Origin: Sialis fuliginosa
Lineage: Eukaryota; Arthropoda; Insecta; Megaloptera; Sialidae
Direction: 5' to 3'
NCBI GenBank assembly: GCA_961205875.1
Contig: OY540818.1
Coordinates: forward strand, 15,784,761 to 15,848,760
DNA length: 64,000 nucleotides
In this document: positions 36,361 to 48,188 of the stretch, piece after piece
How positions within the stretch are numbered: position 1 is the first letter of the stretch
How the letters are laid out: each line of letters starts with the position of its first letter
The notes under the pieces: generated by a model
Seen by the model: the letters and a program-made list of their open reading frames with translations, nothing else
What the model was told of the DNA's origin: nothing
Database searches by the model: none
Translations under genes and position numbers: made by a program

Positions 36361-36830
36361 TCAGAAGAAAAAAAATGTGATCGTTTTAGATTGAGACAAA
36401 AAAAATGTTCTCCGATTTAAAAATTTTAAATTGATCTTTTCGTTTCACGTCAAGACAAACACTTTTCGTTCCGTGTCTGTCTTTCTATCCGTGTGTCCGT
36501 CCGTCTGTCCCCTGAATTCTTGTCACAACCATAACTTATGAACCACTGAACCGATATTATTTAAACTTGGTCGGATGGTTGGGTCTGGCTTGAGGACGGT
36601 CCCTTTTCAAAATCATCAAAATCGTGTGTAAGGAGGAGGGGTGACATCTCAAAATATTTATATAATCAAGATATCTTAAGAATGTTACGTGCAAAATGTT
36701 ATAGAATATTTTTGTAGAGCATTAAATTTCCTATAATATGGGTCTACAACGTTTGTTGTAAAATATTCTCTTACAAAGATTTATCTCAATTTATTTTTAA
36801 AAATCGTGTTTTGTTTTTATAAATTGATAT
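36361..36830 (-). repeat. R1-family repeat, longest reverse copy
   Basis: Contains gagacaaaaaaaatgttctc, cgttccgtgtctgtctttct, gtcccctgaattcttgtcac, aacttatgaaccactgaacc, ggtctggcttgaggacggtc and tgtagagcattaaatttcct. It links the parts seen separately at 560-850, 3805-3990, 27990-28158 and 31770-32330 and serves as the best model of the family. Confidence 0.7.
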
Positions 36831-36908
36831 TTACTTTGATATATTAAGAACTGTCATTTTGATGACAGATAAATAAATTAATTAATTAATATAATTAATT
36901 ATTGAAAT

Positions 36909-36977
36909 TGTTCAATAATTAATTATCCTTGGTGAATTTAGCACGAGGAAGCACTGTGCATTTACTTGGTAGATGTT
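36909..36977 (-). repeat. Short dispersed repeat, partner of 5093-5165
   Basis: ggtgaatttagcacgaggaa and gcactgtgcatttacttggt are the reverse complement of 5093-5165, with only a few differences. Confidence 0.7.
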
Positions 36978-37520
36978 TTTTTTTATTTGTAAATATTAGT
37001 GCTAACGCTAACTTTAAAAAAAATGTAAATATACATGAATGGAATTACCTATAGCGGCTATGTATATATACAACTGACAATGAAACCAAAAGTCTATTTG
37101 TCCCGTCCGTTATATATGAAATACAAGCTTTTAAAAGTTACTTACAAATTCAATAGATGTAGTCAAAGTTTAGTACCTGCTCAACTAAACAGCGTTCGAG
37201 ATATTTCATTAAAATTCAAAATGTAGAATTGGTATTAAAATCAGACATGATTTTAAGAGAGTAGTGGAACGTAAATCCATACCATGGCATATTCAACGGT
37301 CTGATAACTTTAATATTGATTATAATTTTATATATACATACATATATTAACTACATACATACATACGTAACTGTAATATTTATTTTGATAACGTTATACA
37401 AAATGTATAAAATTTCAATATAAGTTATTTTAATATAAAATTTATTTGAATATTATTTTAATTTTAAAATATATAAAGACATTTGTATGCATTCAAACTT
37501 TTCAAACAGATACCATCGCG

Positions 37521-37904
37521 AGGTACTGGCACCAGTCTTGGATATGTCCCCAGTAATGGCAATTTTTTAATTAAATGTACTGAATTAGTAATATTTGTTG
37601 ATATTTGATTACTACCATTTTTGAATATTAATCTATATACATTTAACTGTCTTACAGCGTGATTTGATGACAATCGGCCAGTAGGTGTCATAATGGTGGA
37701 CATTTAAACTAATTATTACAATGTTTCAAATTTGAATATTCTTTCTTTTATATATTTAGTGTCGTAGTACTTATCATTTTGTTACCATTAACAACTGTCC
37801 ATCTCATTACTGGTTTTACTTTATCTATTACTAAAGAAAAAACATAAACAAAATAAATGTCTATAATTTAAAAAACAAAGTATTATGCGAACTTTGGTAA
37901 TTAA
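37521..37904 (+). mobile_element. MITE family M1, copy next to exon A
   Basis: Starts aggtactggcaccagtcttg and follows the family through gatttgatgacaatcggcca and gtggacatttaaactaatta to actttggtaattaat, lacking the far end. It ends about 170 bp before the exon A acceptor, so it lies in the region used for branch point and acceptor recognition. Confidence 0.75.
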
Positions 37905-38076
37905 TTTTTTGTATTGAAGCTGTAAGTAGAAATTAATAAGAATCTTCCATAGGGATTTTTATAAAAAAATATATTAAACTTTAGAGTTATCGATAATTAA
38001 AATTGTTTATAAAGTTACCTGGGTATCGGATAGCTAAAGTTTTGATAATATTATTGAACTATTCTTGTTGTTTCAG

Positions 38077-38240
38077 ATTCTACTGGGATTTGTGTATGCT
38101 GTTACTTCTCGTAGCCAACTTAATTATATTACCAGTGGCCATTTCGTTCTTCAACGATGACCTCAGTACGAGATGGATTGCCTTCAACTGCTTGTCCGAC
38201 ACAATCTTCCTTATAGACATCGTCGTCAACTTCAGAACCG
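38077..38240 (+). CDS. Ih: HCN/Ih channel, exon A (S1-S2), internal partial
   Basis: Internal coding exon of a hyperpolarization-activated cyclic-nucleotide-gated cation channel, which carries the Ih pacemaker current in the plasma membrane of neurons and muscle. The acceptor is ttgtttcag and the donor is accg|gtgagt. The first base completes a codon begun in the previous exon (entry phase 2); 54 full codons follow, and the last base (g) starts a glycine codon finished in exon B. The peptide opens with [20 protein letters not shown], which is transmembrane segment S1. It continues with the polar loop [15 protein letters not shown] and S2 ([17 protein letters not shown]). The FYWD start and the DIVVNFRTG end of S2 are hallmarks of arthropod Ih. 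No stop or frameshift is present and codon use is less AT-biased than the flanks. The exon coding the segment just before S1 is not recognisable upstream. The family call is secure; the gene symbol follows the Drosophila orthologue. Confidence 0.96.
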
Positions 38241-38377
38241 GTGAGTTAATATATGTAACATATTTATTAGGCTTCAATGGTGACATGAAACTATTACTTT
38301 ATTTTAACATCTAGGAAATGTTAATTTACAATATATTTATTACATTTTCTTCTGTAGGCTTTCGTGGCCGTTGTCCA

Positions 38378-38578
38378 TAGTAGCTAACTTTTCGGGCTGT
38401 TGTCCACGTTGTCGTATTTTTCTTACACTTGACGTTTCGACTCTCATGTCGGAGTCTTCTTCAGAAGTGATTCTGAAACTGAAATCATCTTCTGAAGAAG
38501 ACTCCGACATGAGAGTCGAAACGTCAAGTGTAAGAAAAATACGACAACGTGGACAACAGCCCGAAAAGTTAGCTACTA
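38378..38578. repeat. Near-perfect 201-bp palindrome just downstream of exon A
   Basis: Left arm tagtagctaacttttcggg ... gagtcttcttcag and right arm ctgaagaagactccgacatg ... cccgaaaagttagctacta are almost exact reverse complements of about 95 bp, with a loop near ctgaaactga. The right arm reads ctgaagaagactccgacatg then agagtcgaaacgtcaagtg, a phrase typical of Penelope-like retroelement terminal repeats (family knowledge), where CUGANGA ... GAAA is part of a hammerhead ribozyme. Here an extra A lies before the stem, so activity is doubtful. Confidence 0.85.
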
Positions 38579-38742
38579 TATTTGTTACATAATAGTATAT
38601 TGTTATTTGTATTATATTTCAATGTAGCTGTAAGAATTGTAGAAATTTCATTAGATTTTTTTATCATGTATAAATAACACAGCCACACAAAAAAATGTGT
38701 GTGAGGTACCCAAAAAGCGACCTATATAGCATTGTAGTATTA

Positions 38743-39043
38743 TGTCCGGTATCATAAAGGACCTAACAAATTTGTTAGCTAACAAACACTTTCAACTGAG
38801 ATATCAAACTTATATGACAGTTCTTTTGGAGTTTGTTGATGACTTTGATAAGTTTCGCGCACGCGTTGAAGGTAAATACAAACGGTATTAAAACAAAAAA
38901 GATGCCAACTGTGTTACAATTAGTTGAAGTGTCACTGCTCTAAATTCCATAACTAATCCATAGATACTAGTACATTATTAATACCCCATTTGAATGTAAT
39001 TGCTAGCTAACAAATTTTGTTAGGTCCTTTATAATACCGGACA
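38743..39043. mobile_element. MITE with TGTCCGGTATNATAAAGGACC ends, 301 bp
   Basis: Left end tgtccggtatcataaaggac and right end gtcctttataataccggaca are inverted, and the arms continue through ctaacaaatttgttagcta / tagctaacaaattttgttag. Flanks are ...atta on the left and tta on the right, compatible with a 3-bp TTA duplication as in PIF/Harbinger elements. A related copy lies at 61427-61707. Confidence 0.8.
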
Positions 39044-42000
39044 TTAGTCGAGCATAGTCTAAATCCAAATTTTTGAAATTTTTTGCTTTCTAGTTTTTTT
39101 TTATTTAATTTTATATAATTTATTATTATTATATTTTATATAATTTGAATTATTGCTTATATTACATCAAACAAGATTATTTTCATTTCGTTTCAATAAA
39201 ATTACCGCTTATAACGCCATGACACTTTGACAGAATGTTAAACTAGTGGTGACGAAGACGATTTTTACTCAAACTACTAAAGTCGTTAAAACACAAAGTA
39301 ATCGTTTTATCCTGAGGGATCGTTTTGTACCATTCTCCCCTACTTTGAAACTCTTATGATATACACCCTTGTATGTCTTGCCCGAATTATTTATTATTAT
39401 GTACTAAAATTAAGTATCATTTTTAATATGAAACATAAATGAAAAATGCAATAAATTAAAGATGATGTGTTGTAAAACAAAAGAGCAATAAATAAGAAAT
39501 GAGTAGACGCCTTTTTATAGTTTCCTAACGAGAAGATAATTCATATAAAGTAGCACGTACAGGTATAAAGAAAATATTTCATACTGAAAGAAAATAAAAA
39601 ACAAAATGGTCATGTCTCTTGATTAATTTTAAAACAATTGCACAGAAAAAATATACGAGTATATGTAAGTACGTGCTTTATAAAAAACACTAACATAAAA
39701 ATTATTCTAGTGTAATTACAAAAAGCTATTTTTAAAAACAAATGAAAACGTACTTACATGAATTTTTATTGGCGATTTTTTTTATAAAAGCATTAGACAT
39801 AATATTATATACATATAACGATATACTTATTAGATTGTGGTTTTCAAAAATAAAAAAGATGTTATTGCATATGATATACTTTTTAATACTTCCTTTTTTG
39901 TAGAAGATTGAAATTTTCAACGGATACGTTTTCAGTTTTCTTACTAGGAATTTTTTTAATCTTGCATTGTAAAAATTCATTTCACGTAGATATGAAGATG
40001 AGAATAATGCTAGTGTAAATTTTTTAAGTATTTAAAATATATATAAACCCAAAAAACAAGTTAATACATCGAAATTATAGTTAATAATTTAAAAAATGTA
40101 TTATTATTTAATCATTTATTATTTATCTTCTTTATTTGTTTTCAACCTCTCCGTGTAAAGTGAAATTTTAAATAAACTAATTTTCATTTATACATACATA
40201 TATATATGTCAGATATTATACAGAATTTGTTCTAGAGCTTACGCTATCTGTGAGGTGTTAAATCGTTATGAATTTTCTCGGATTTTATCTATCACCACTG
40301 CTTTAAGACCGCTGATTTCTACTAAATGCGCATGTCTCATATCAGTTAGATAATGTTGTATTAAAATCATGTAATTTTTATTTCGTATATTATGTTGATG
40401 ACATAATAAGTTATTCGAAGAGCTTTAGAGTTTTGATTGACAAACAGTGCGCAATTTAAAATATATACTTTACATCAACCATCGTAAATAAATTAAGTTT
40501 GTAACAATACATTAATTGTTATTGAACTTCCCAAAAAAAAGTTTCCATCTCACACATGAGATCCTATAAATATATAGTAGGTATAATTTCTTTTTCTTTA
40601 ACTTGTATATCAGTCAGCCTATGCCATTTTCGACAGCTTAGTAGTGTTCTTCAAATGTATTATTGCAAGAACAATCTTCTTAAAAACATATACTTGTTTT
40701 ATGTGCTACAAGTTCAATGTGAGAAATCCAATTTAAATGTCTGTCTTATTTATTTACCATGCGAAGAAATTTTTATGTTCTATTAAAACTATTTTATCAA
40801 AGTAATGTATTGTTGCTTTGTATTGACAGCTGCCTAATCTGGTGAATTAAGTTTTTTTCTATATTTCACTTTAATCTTTTATTTTCAAATCAAGAACATA
40901 CATAGCATTTCAGAAGTCAAAGCGTTTATTTGCATATCTAGCTAAATAATAAAAAGGGTAAAAATATATAAAATATAAATAAAACAAAATAAATGTCGGC
41001 TGGTGGCTCTTTCAATGCCTCGATGTTATGAAAGAACCAAATTTTATTTTTGGGTAAAAAACTGTAGTTCCCTCACGAAGAATTTCCGAACATAAGTTCA
41101 CATAAAGTTTTTTGCTTAAAATTACATCCTCGATCTACTGTTAAATTTGTTTACACTAGTTGTAAATCATCCTGTATATATAAACAATAACTGTTTATAA
41201 AATACATTTTGGGTCTTTTTTAAAATTGGCTCTTTCATGCCACTCTTCCCCCACGTCTTTCGATCAAAATTCCTACGTTCTAGACCGGCAAACAAATTTA
41301 ATTTATTTACAAACATCCTGTATAAGTAAATGTGTTGATAGCGGTTTGTTTACAACGAACAAGAGATTTTAAATTGCATTCAGTATGTTTTGACGAGATG
41401 TATGTTAAAATGTAATGATTGAGTTGTGGTGTTACATTTATGCATCGATGATATACATATACATATTCATGTTCATGCATACATATATGAACATGGTCAT
41501 GTGTATTATATATGATTATCATAATGTTACTATGAAATACTGTCGACAGTTTTAATTAACGTTGTATCTTGCGGCCAGTTGAACTTATTAAACAACCGCC
41601 CTTGTTACCCTTGTTTATCCTCCACTATAACAGGGTAGTTTGTTGTTATGTAACGTTTGATACCCCATTGTTTAAATTTGTTTTTAATTGTGCCAATAGC
41701 AAAATAGAACATTAATCATTCTGAGATTTTTTGAAAATATATCCATTTTGTAATCAATTCTAACTATTTTCGCCATGATGTCTGCCTTTTGTCTGTAGAC
41801 GCTAGTAGGGTGAAATTGTATATTTATGATTCATTTTCATCTGGGAAGATAACATCTTAATTTTAAAACCTATCTATCTTTTATCAGTTAACTTTCTGGT
41901 TTACTTACAAGTAGAAAGCCGTACATTGTACGCTATACACTCAGTACAACGTATAAGAAAGTTCTGTGACATTCATGGCAGTTTTTTTTATATTTGCCTA

Positions 42001-43439
42001 TTTTAATTGCTGCTAATAATTAGGTTGTGATAATATAATGTTTAGTACCAATAAAATCTAGTTAAAAAATTTTCCAAATTGCATCGCATGTCTGTTAAAT
42101 ATTTTAATTGCCGTATACATATTATTTTTCTCCTTAAATATGACGTAATGGAAAATATCTCAGACAGAATTAAAATCGTCATGTGATGTTAAATATATAT
42201 GCAACAAAATACAATTTCTTCATTGTTATTTATTAAAAAAAATTGCAATATAACTTTTAAAAACACAGCTTCTATATTCTTCTCTTTAAAATAATACATA
42301 TACATTTTTGTTGACAAAATTCATACACTCCATTATCAAAGTAAAACAAGGGGTTTAGTACAATTAATGTAGTATAAATTATAATATGTTTAAAAATTTA
42401 AAAAAAATAATTTTACTTTCTTGCCTTTTTTAACTTAAATTAATGGCCATCGAGCTTATTTTAATTTTATGATCCTATTTCATTTTTTCGACCTTTTAAT
42501 TTATATTCATTTTAAATTTTAATTAATGATTAAATTTTTATTAATGTTTTGGCTAACTACCAATTTCTGTAGACATCAAGCGTGGTACTTAAAGTTAAGA
42601 ATCTAGAATTTGTTCACACATAAGAGTTTAATTTTTTTACTATACACTGCATTAGTTAATTTCACGAGTAATAGAATATAATTCGTTTTCCCATTCAATA
42701 TTTATATCTACATAAATCATGTAATATAACATGAAATGATAATATATAGATTTGAACCCATAATTTAAGTTCAATCTATAATTAATAATAATGATATACA
42801 TATGTATACAATAGTAGTTCAATTATTTTGGACTTCATCCAAGTCAGATCGAATAAAAACACATACAAGGCACATTATTTTTTTCATAAAAATGTAACAA
42901 AATCTCTTCTAGAAAAACAGTAACATGAATTAGATGAAAGAGTGAAAAACATTGCATCTGTTAGAAACATAAATTTTCAAGATAAGCTTTTTTTATTTTT
43001 ATAGCACAGATATACCATACATTTGTGGTTAGTTAATATCTTCTATGAACTATTTTATTTTTTTAAATGTGTCTTTTGAAGAAAATATATTACACTTTTC
43101 GTACTAACTATTGCATTTTAAAAAAAGTTGATTTTGTTCATACTAGAAGAGTTTAAAAAATATCTCTGAGTTAAAAAAATGTCTTTGAGTTTTTAGTTAT
43201 ATAGTACATATGCAAAGAAAAAAAATCAAAATAGTAATATATAATTAGTAAATATACCTCCTTGTTCTGTCCTGAATCTTTACCAACAAATAATCACTTT
43301 TAATTTCGTTTTTATGTCAAGTTAGTAATGATCATTATAAATATATTATTTGCTGTAAATTATCACTGAAACACATCACGTATATATTATAACTAATATT
43401 TATAAACATTAATAGATTTCGTTCTATTTAATAAATTTA
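39044..43439. other. No gene seen; AT-rich intron sequence
   Basis: Only small repeats: a tail catacacccttgtatgtcttgcccgaattat-type run at 39360, shared with 47925-47955, and a diverged 60-bp repeat copy at 41925-41990 (acgtataagaaagttctgtg). Open frames of up to 80 codons have no motifs. Confidence 0.4.
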
Positions 43440-44505
43440 TATAGAACAGTGGCGAGGCGTAAAATTTTTAATAAGGGAAGCTTATTTTGTCAATCCTCCC
43501 CCTCCTATTAACAAAAAAAACTAATTATGAAACACCTTAAATTCAAGCTTTTACTTTTTTAAATTCTTATATAAATATTCATATAGTGACTAAATGATTC
43601 TACGTCTTATTTTTTTGTATTTTAGTCGATATTTGTATGACGAGTTGAAGTTCACTGCAGGAAATTTCACTAAAAAATTTCGAATTTTTTATTACGTTAA
43701 AAGTATGTTTATTGTATAGAAAATGACGTGAAAAGTTGTTTGTTTCAAACCGCAGGTCTGTATCTCAAACCGTTCTCGAGATATAGCCTCTCAAAGTTTT
43801 AGTTTTTTTAAATTTTTGGAGAAAAAAGGCCATAACTTTTGAACGCGTGGTCGGAATTGATTTTAGTTGACGGATTTGAAATCAGCGTGTCAAAATCTAT
43901 ATAATGACATGTATAATACTTTAAAATCCGACAAAAAAATTTTGGCCAAAAATCGACATTTTTTTAAGGTATACCCCTTCGAATTTTTTCGATTTTTCGT
44001 GATATTTTTTTTTTCGAGTTTTAAGGTATTATACATGTCATTATATAGATTTTGACACGCTGATTCCAAATCCGTCAACTAAAATCAATTCCGACCACGC
44101 GTTCAAAAGTTATGGCCTTTTTTCTCCAAAAATTTAAAAAAACTAAAACTTTGAGAGGCTATATCTCGAGAACGGTTTGAGATACAGACCTGCGGTTTGA
44201 AACAAACAACTTTTCACGTCATTTTCTATACAATAAACATACTTTTAACGAAATCAAAAATTCGAAATTTTTTAGTGAAATTTCCTGCAGTGAACTTCAA
44301 CTCGTCATACAAATATCGACTAAAATACAAGAAAATAAGACGTAGAATAATTTAGTCACTATATAAATATTTATATAAGAATTTAAAAAAGTAAAAGCTT
44401 GAATTTAAGGTGTTTCATAACTCGTTTTTTTTGTTAATAGGAGGGGGAGGATTGACAAAATATGCTTCCCTTATTAAAAATTTCACGCCTTGCCACTGTT
44501 CTATA
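43440..44505. repeat. Palindromic element, 1066 bp, copy 2 with extended arms
   Basis: The inner 734 bp (43606-44339) correspond to 17951-18684. The arms extend outwards on both sides: tatagaacagtggcgaggcg on the left faces cgccttgccactgttctata on the right, through aattcaagcttttacttttt / aaaaagtaaaagcttgaatt and gacaaaatatgcttccc. Arms are ~530 bp with almost no loop. The tips carry the hAT-type end CAGTGGCG, but adjoining bases are also inverted rather than directly repeated. Open frames on both strands are mirror images. Confidence 0.9.
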
Positions 44506-44525
44506 AAAATTTCTATATTGATTTA

Positions 44526-44882
44526 AAACACAGATAGTTCATTAATGGTCAATGGTCATCTCAATAATATTCAGATTATTAGTTTGCACTAGTATAGTCC
44601 ATAAGTAGTAAATTTTGGAATTAAAATGTTTTTATGCACAGATAGTCCATAGGTGGTAATCTTTGGGAAAAAAACAGTCAGTAATGTTAATTTATCTATA
44701 ATGCTGTCAGTAATATTAAAGTTATTAATCCGCACTGGTATAGTCCATAAGTGGTTATTTTTGGGCCAAAAATGTTCTTAAACAGATAGTCCATTAGTGG
44801 TCATCTCGGGGGTTAAATTATCTACAATGCAATCAGTTATATTCAAATTATTAATTTCCACTCGTATAGTCCATAAGTGAAC
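44526..44882 (+). repeat. Degenerate tandem repeat, ~120-145-bp unit
   Basis: The phrase atagtccataagtggt recurs at about 44592, 44645, 44735, 44782 and 44864 with alternating contexts (cacagatagtccat... and gcactagtatagtcc...), giving about three copies of a two-part unit. Ends at ccataagtgaaccctc. Confidence 0.6.
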
Positions 44883-47177
44883 CCTCAGTTCAATTTACTT
44901 TAATTAAGTTTTCTACAAAATGTGATGAAACACAAAATAATTTCAAAAAATTATAATTCATTTTTTTTTGGTCGAAAGTTTATAAATTAAGAATATTTAC
45001 GGAATTATGATTGTCATTTGCTTGTATTGTATTTTTTGATGAAAATAGTTATACATGCTTTCAAAATATGACGTCTGCAATCTATAAAAATTAAATTAAT
45101 CGTTAAAAAAAATGTAAATGTATTGTATCATTTATTTTTCACTTTTAAATCTTCATACTGCATTTAATGAAAGTGCAAGAACATACTTGGAAGCAATCCA
45201 AAAACTTACTGATGCTTGTCAAATAAAAACGATGCAAAAATAAAACCAGCTGCTGTCGAAGATTAATCGGTCAAAGAAACACTAAAATGATAAAGAATCC
45301 TATTTGACATCTCAGTCTAAGTACTCGAGTTAAATAAGAGTTACAACAAAATAATAAAACAAACGTAGACAAGTCTGTTACAAATTTATCGGTGTCTTTG
45401 TCAGACAAGAATTAATTTGTTACAGGGAGGGTCCAGGTCAATAAGCCACTTGGTCAACTCTGTACTTCTCTGGCCTTGGTGGACAATTTGTTCTATGCAC
45501 TTACTATTTCATGTTGATTTTTTATCACTGTACAAAAAAACTGTGTACAGTGAAATGTTTGTAATTGTTCTATTTTAATCGACTTTTTTTAGAAAGAAAC
45601 TTTTTACTTCATATTATTTTTTTATATTTAAAGTTATAATAAAAGTGTACGTAGAAAGTTACATTTATTAGTCGAATTTTGGTTTTAATTAATAAGTATT
45701 AAAAATTTTAATTAAATGATTAATTACAACGTAGGTACAGCAAAAATCTAATTTTTGTTTTACTACCAAGATGATTTCAAAAGTTTTTAGCGTGCTGAAA
45801 TTGAATCTGCCCTCCAAATTATGCAATTAGCTTATTAACTTTAGAAACAAATAGTTTGAAAATATAATCGTATATGATTTTCTCAAAACTACTGAAAGGA
45901 TTTTATTCCGGTTTTTCATAATGGATAGGTAAGGTTTAGGTGTATAATATGTGGATATTTTATGTAAATTTCATGAAGTTGAAAAAAAAAAACAATTCGC
46001 AGTGAACTGTGTGTTGTAGGCATGTTGGGTGGGCATGTAAAATATTTTAGGTCACTATGATTTTGTAACACCGGGTCCAATGCGCTAGTTAAAAATAAAA
46101 TGAAACAAAAACTACTATAACTATCACAAAAATTAAATAAAAATGCTATACGTTATGTTTTCAAAATATCTACTTCTCTATCGTACTACTCGACAGCATA
46201 AAAACTAGGAATATATAACTTCCTATTAGAGATAATATACAAAATAACCACAGTATGTGATTACTAAAGCCATTCTGCAGTCTACAAAACAAAAGTTTGT
46301 AAAATCCTGTCTATTGTACATACAATAATGCACTATGAGCCACTTTGTCCGTAGGTATTTATATGTGTTCTGGAAAGTCCTAGCGCTTAATAGTAAATAC
46401 AATAGTAGCATGTGGTAATTTAACGGATATCCATTGACTTTACCCGGAGTAACGTAACTCTCAACAATACTATTGCTAGTTTCACAAACAAGAGAAAGTT
46501 CGAACATACCTGTAATAGTTTATATAAACTGACGTAATTTAAATAAAAGCTAATCATGTTACAAGTTTGAAATTGCTGTTTTAGATTAACATATTGACTG
46601 TTGATTAGTTAGTTTAGTTGCTGACATAAAATAACAAAAGCGAAGCCGTTGGCAATACATTGATATATTAAAATAAATATAATACATACATATTATCAGT
46701 TATATAATATAATAGGAACGGATTAAAATATTATATTCTGTTCGCGGATAATATTAATTTTCACTCCTCTAATAGTGAAGCTGACAATACAATGAAATTG
46801 AAAACTATGAAAGTTTATTTTGAAAAAATTGACTTCTTAAAACAAAACAGATTTTTTTAGATGAACGGAATTCAAAGAAAACAATTATTTTTAACTCAAT
46901 TACTTATGCCAGTTGATAGTAAGTTTAGATGTAAAAAGATTATGGTAATTTTAAATTGATTTTGCCTAGAAAATTCATAATATTCAAAATATTCAACAAG
47001 CATGCCAAAAGCTTACGGAAACATATTTTGTCTATTTTACAAAAATTCAAACGTTTCTGTGTAACAAAAAAAGTTAAAGATGTATCAATTCATGAGTATG
47101 AGTTTTATTGAACCCAACTTCCACGTATTCACGTCAATCCCTCGACAGTGCATCCCGACACAGTCATACCCATTTTT
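44883..47177. other. No gene seen; AT-rich intron sequence
   Basis: No repeat boundary or coding motif recognised. The 93-codon minus frame at 46226-46507 lacks any family signature. Confidence 0.4.
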
Positions 47178-47918
47178 AGGGTTCCGAAGAAACCCTATTA
47201 ATCTCACTTTGTCGTCCGTCCGTTCGTCCTTTCCACTCAAAGCTAAATAGCTCGTAAACTATACAAGCTAGAAACTTGAAATTTTTACTGAATATGTAAA
47301 ATGACACCCTCTAGTAAAAGATGTACAAATATATTGAAAAATAATTTTTCAAGGGGGGCAATAAGGAGCTAAAGCTAGGTAAAAAAAATATTTTTTTATA
47401 CCAAGGCATGTGCACATTAAAATGTATAACCAAACAAGCGGAATTTGACTCTTTTTCTATTTTTTTTCTAAATCAATAATGGTGCCTGCAGGGGGATTTA
47501 AACAAATCCAAAAACATTGTATACCAAGACGTATGAGATGTCAAAATGTACATCTCAATTAGTAGAATATGATCATATTTTTTATTTTTTTTCTAACAAA
47601 AATGGCGCCTGTAGGGGGCTAAAAGCATTGTTTACATTGTCTTTGTAACTACTGGCTCAAAAAATCTGAAAAAAATTTGGTAACGATGCTTTGGTGGGAC
47701 TACCAACAACAAATACTAAAGTCAACAATATAATTTTAAATTTTGGAATTATAGGGAGGGGTGTCATAGAATTTTTTATTTTGATATCTAGGCAAGTGGG
47801 GTATCAAAATATAGATCTCAATTAGTAGAACTTGACACTTTTTAATATTTTTTTCTAACTTAAAAATGCACCTGTAAGTGGTTCCAAACATTCCACGTAG
47901 TACGTACTTCGGAACCCT
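47178..47918. mobile_element. Element with agggttccgaag terminal inverted repeats, 741 bp
   Basis: Left end agggttccgaagaaacccta, right end gtacgtacttcggaaccct. A CGTCCGTCCGTTCG run lies near the left end. The interior shows a loose internal repeat: aaaatgtataaccaaacaag, aaaatgtacatctcaattag and aaaatatagatctcaattag, each followed by a T-rich tract and aatggcgcctg-like phrases. No coding sequence. The ends recur at 32940 and 33676. Confidence 0.6.
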
Positions 47919-48051
47919 TATGACATACACTCGTGTATGTCTTGCCCGAATTATTTCAAAATAAATTTAAACAAAATGCACTTTAATTATCTCATACTCT
48001 CTGAACTTTTCTATGTATCAAAATTAACGCCGTAATTATTATTGTTTACAG

Positions 48052-48188
48052 GGATCATGCAGCAAGATAACGCTGAACAAGTGATCCTGGATCCGAAGCT
48101 GATCGCAAGGCACTATCTGCGCACGTGGTTCTTCTTAGACCTCATATCGTCGATACCTCTGGACTATATATTCCTGATTTTTAATCAG
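48052..48188 (+). CDS. Ih: HCN/Ih channel, exon B (S2-S3 linker and S3), internal partial
   Basis: Second visible coding exon of the same channel. The acceptor is attgtttacag and the donor is aatcag|gtaact. Two bases complete the glycine codon begun by exon A, followed by 45 codons ending with Q in phase 0. The peptide begins [15 protein letters not shown], the cytosolic S2-S3 linker. It continues [20 protein letters not shown], where [15 protein letters not shown] is S3 and carries the conserved aspartate of the HCN voltage-sensor domain. It ends with IFNQ, the S3-S4 junction. The join to exon A gives an uninterrupted FRTG-IMQQ, the sequence expected for arthropod Ih. Because the exon enters in phase 1 and leaves in phase 0, skipping it would break the frame. 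Reading past its donor meets a stop after 12 codons. Confidence 0.96.

Larger units (their letters stand above)
1..38076 (+). other. Ih intron or upstream region (5' part beyond window)
   Basis: No coding exon of the channel is recognisable here. The acceptor of exon A needs a preceding exon that ends in phase 2, so at least one exon must lie upstream, most likely left of position 1. The sequence is AT-rich non-coding DNA packed with repeats, listed separately. Open frames of 60-95 codons on both strands lack family motifs, and many are images of inverted repeats. A coding exon shorter than about 30 codons could be missed by eye. Confidence 0.7.
38241..48051 (+). other. Ih intron A-B, 9811 bp
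   Basis: Bounded by gtgagt at the exon A donor and tttacag at the exon B acceptor. It holds the 201-bp palindrome at 38378, a TTA-flanked MITE at 38743, the 1.07-kb palindrome at 43440, a degenerate tandem repeat at 44526 and a terminal-repeat element at 47178. Between these the sequence is plain AT-rich DNA. Confidence 0.95.

Noticed and set aside
38371-38592. 73-codon frame after exon A
   Set aside because: It is a read-through of the palindrome, with the two halves being reverse complements.
41137-41340. Runs cctgtatata and catcctgtataag as ends of the 54021-type element
   Set aside because: The shared string is too short and lacks the following gtgagtcat sequence.
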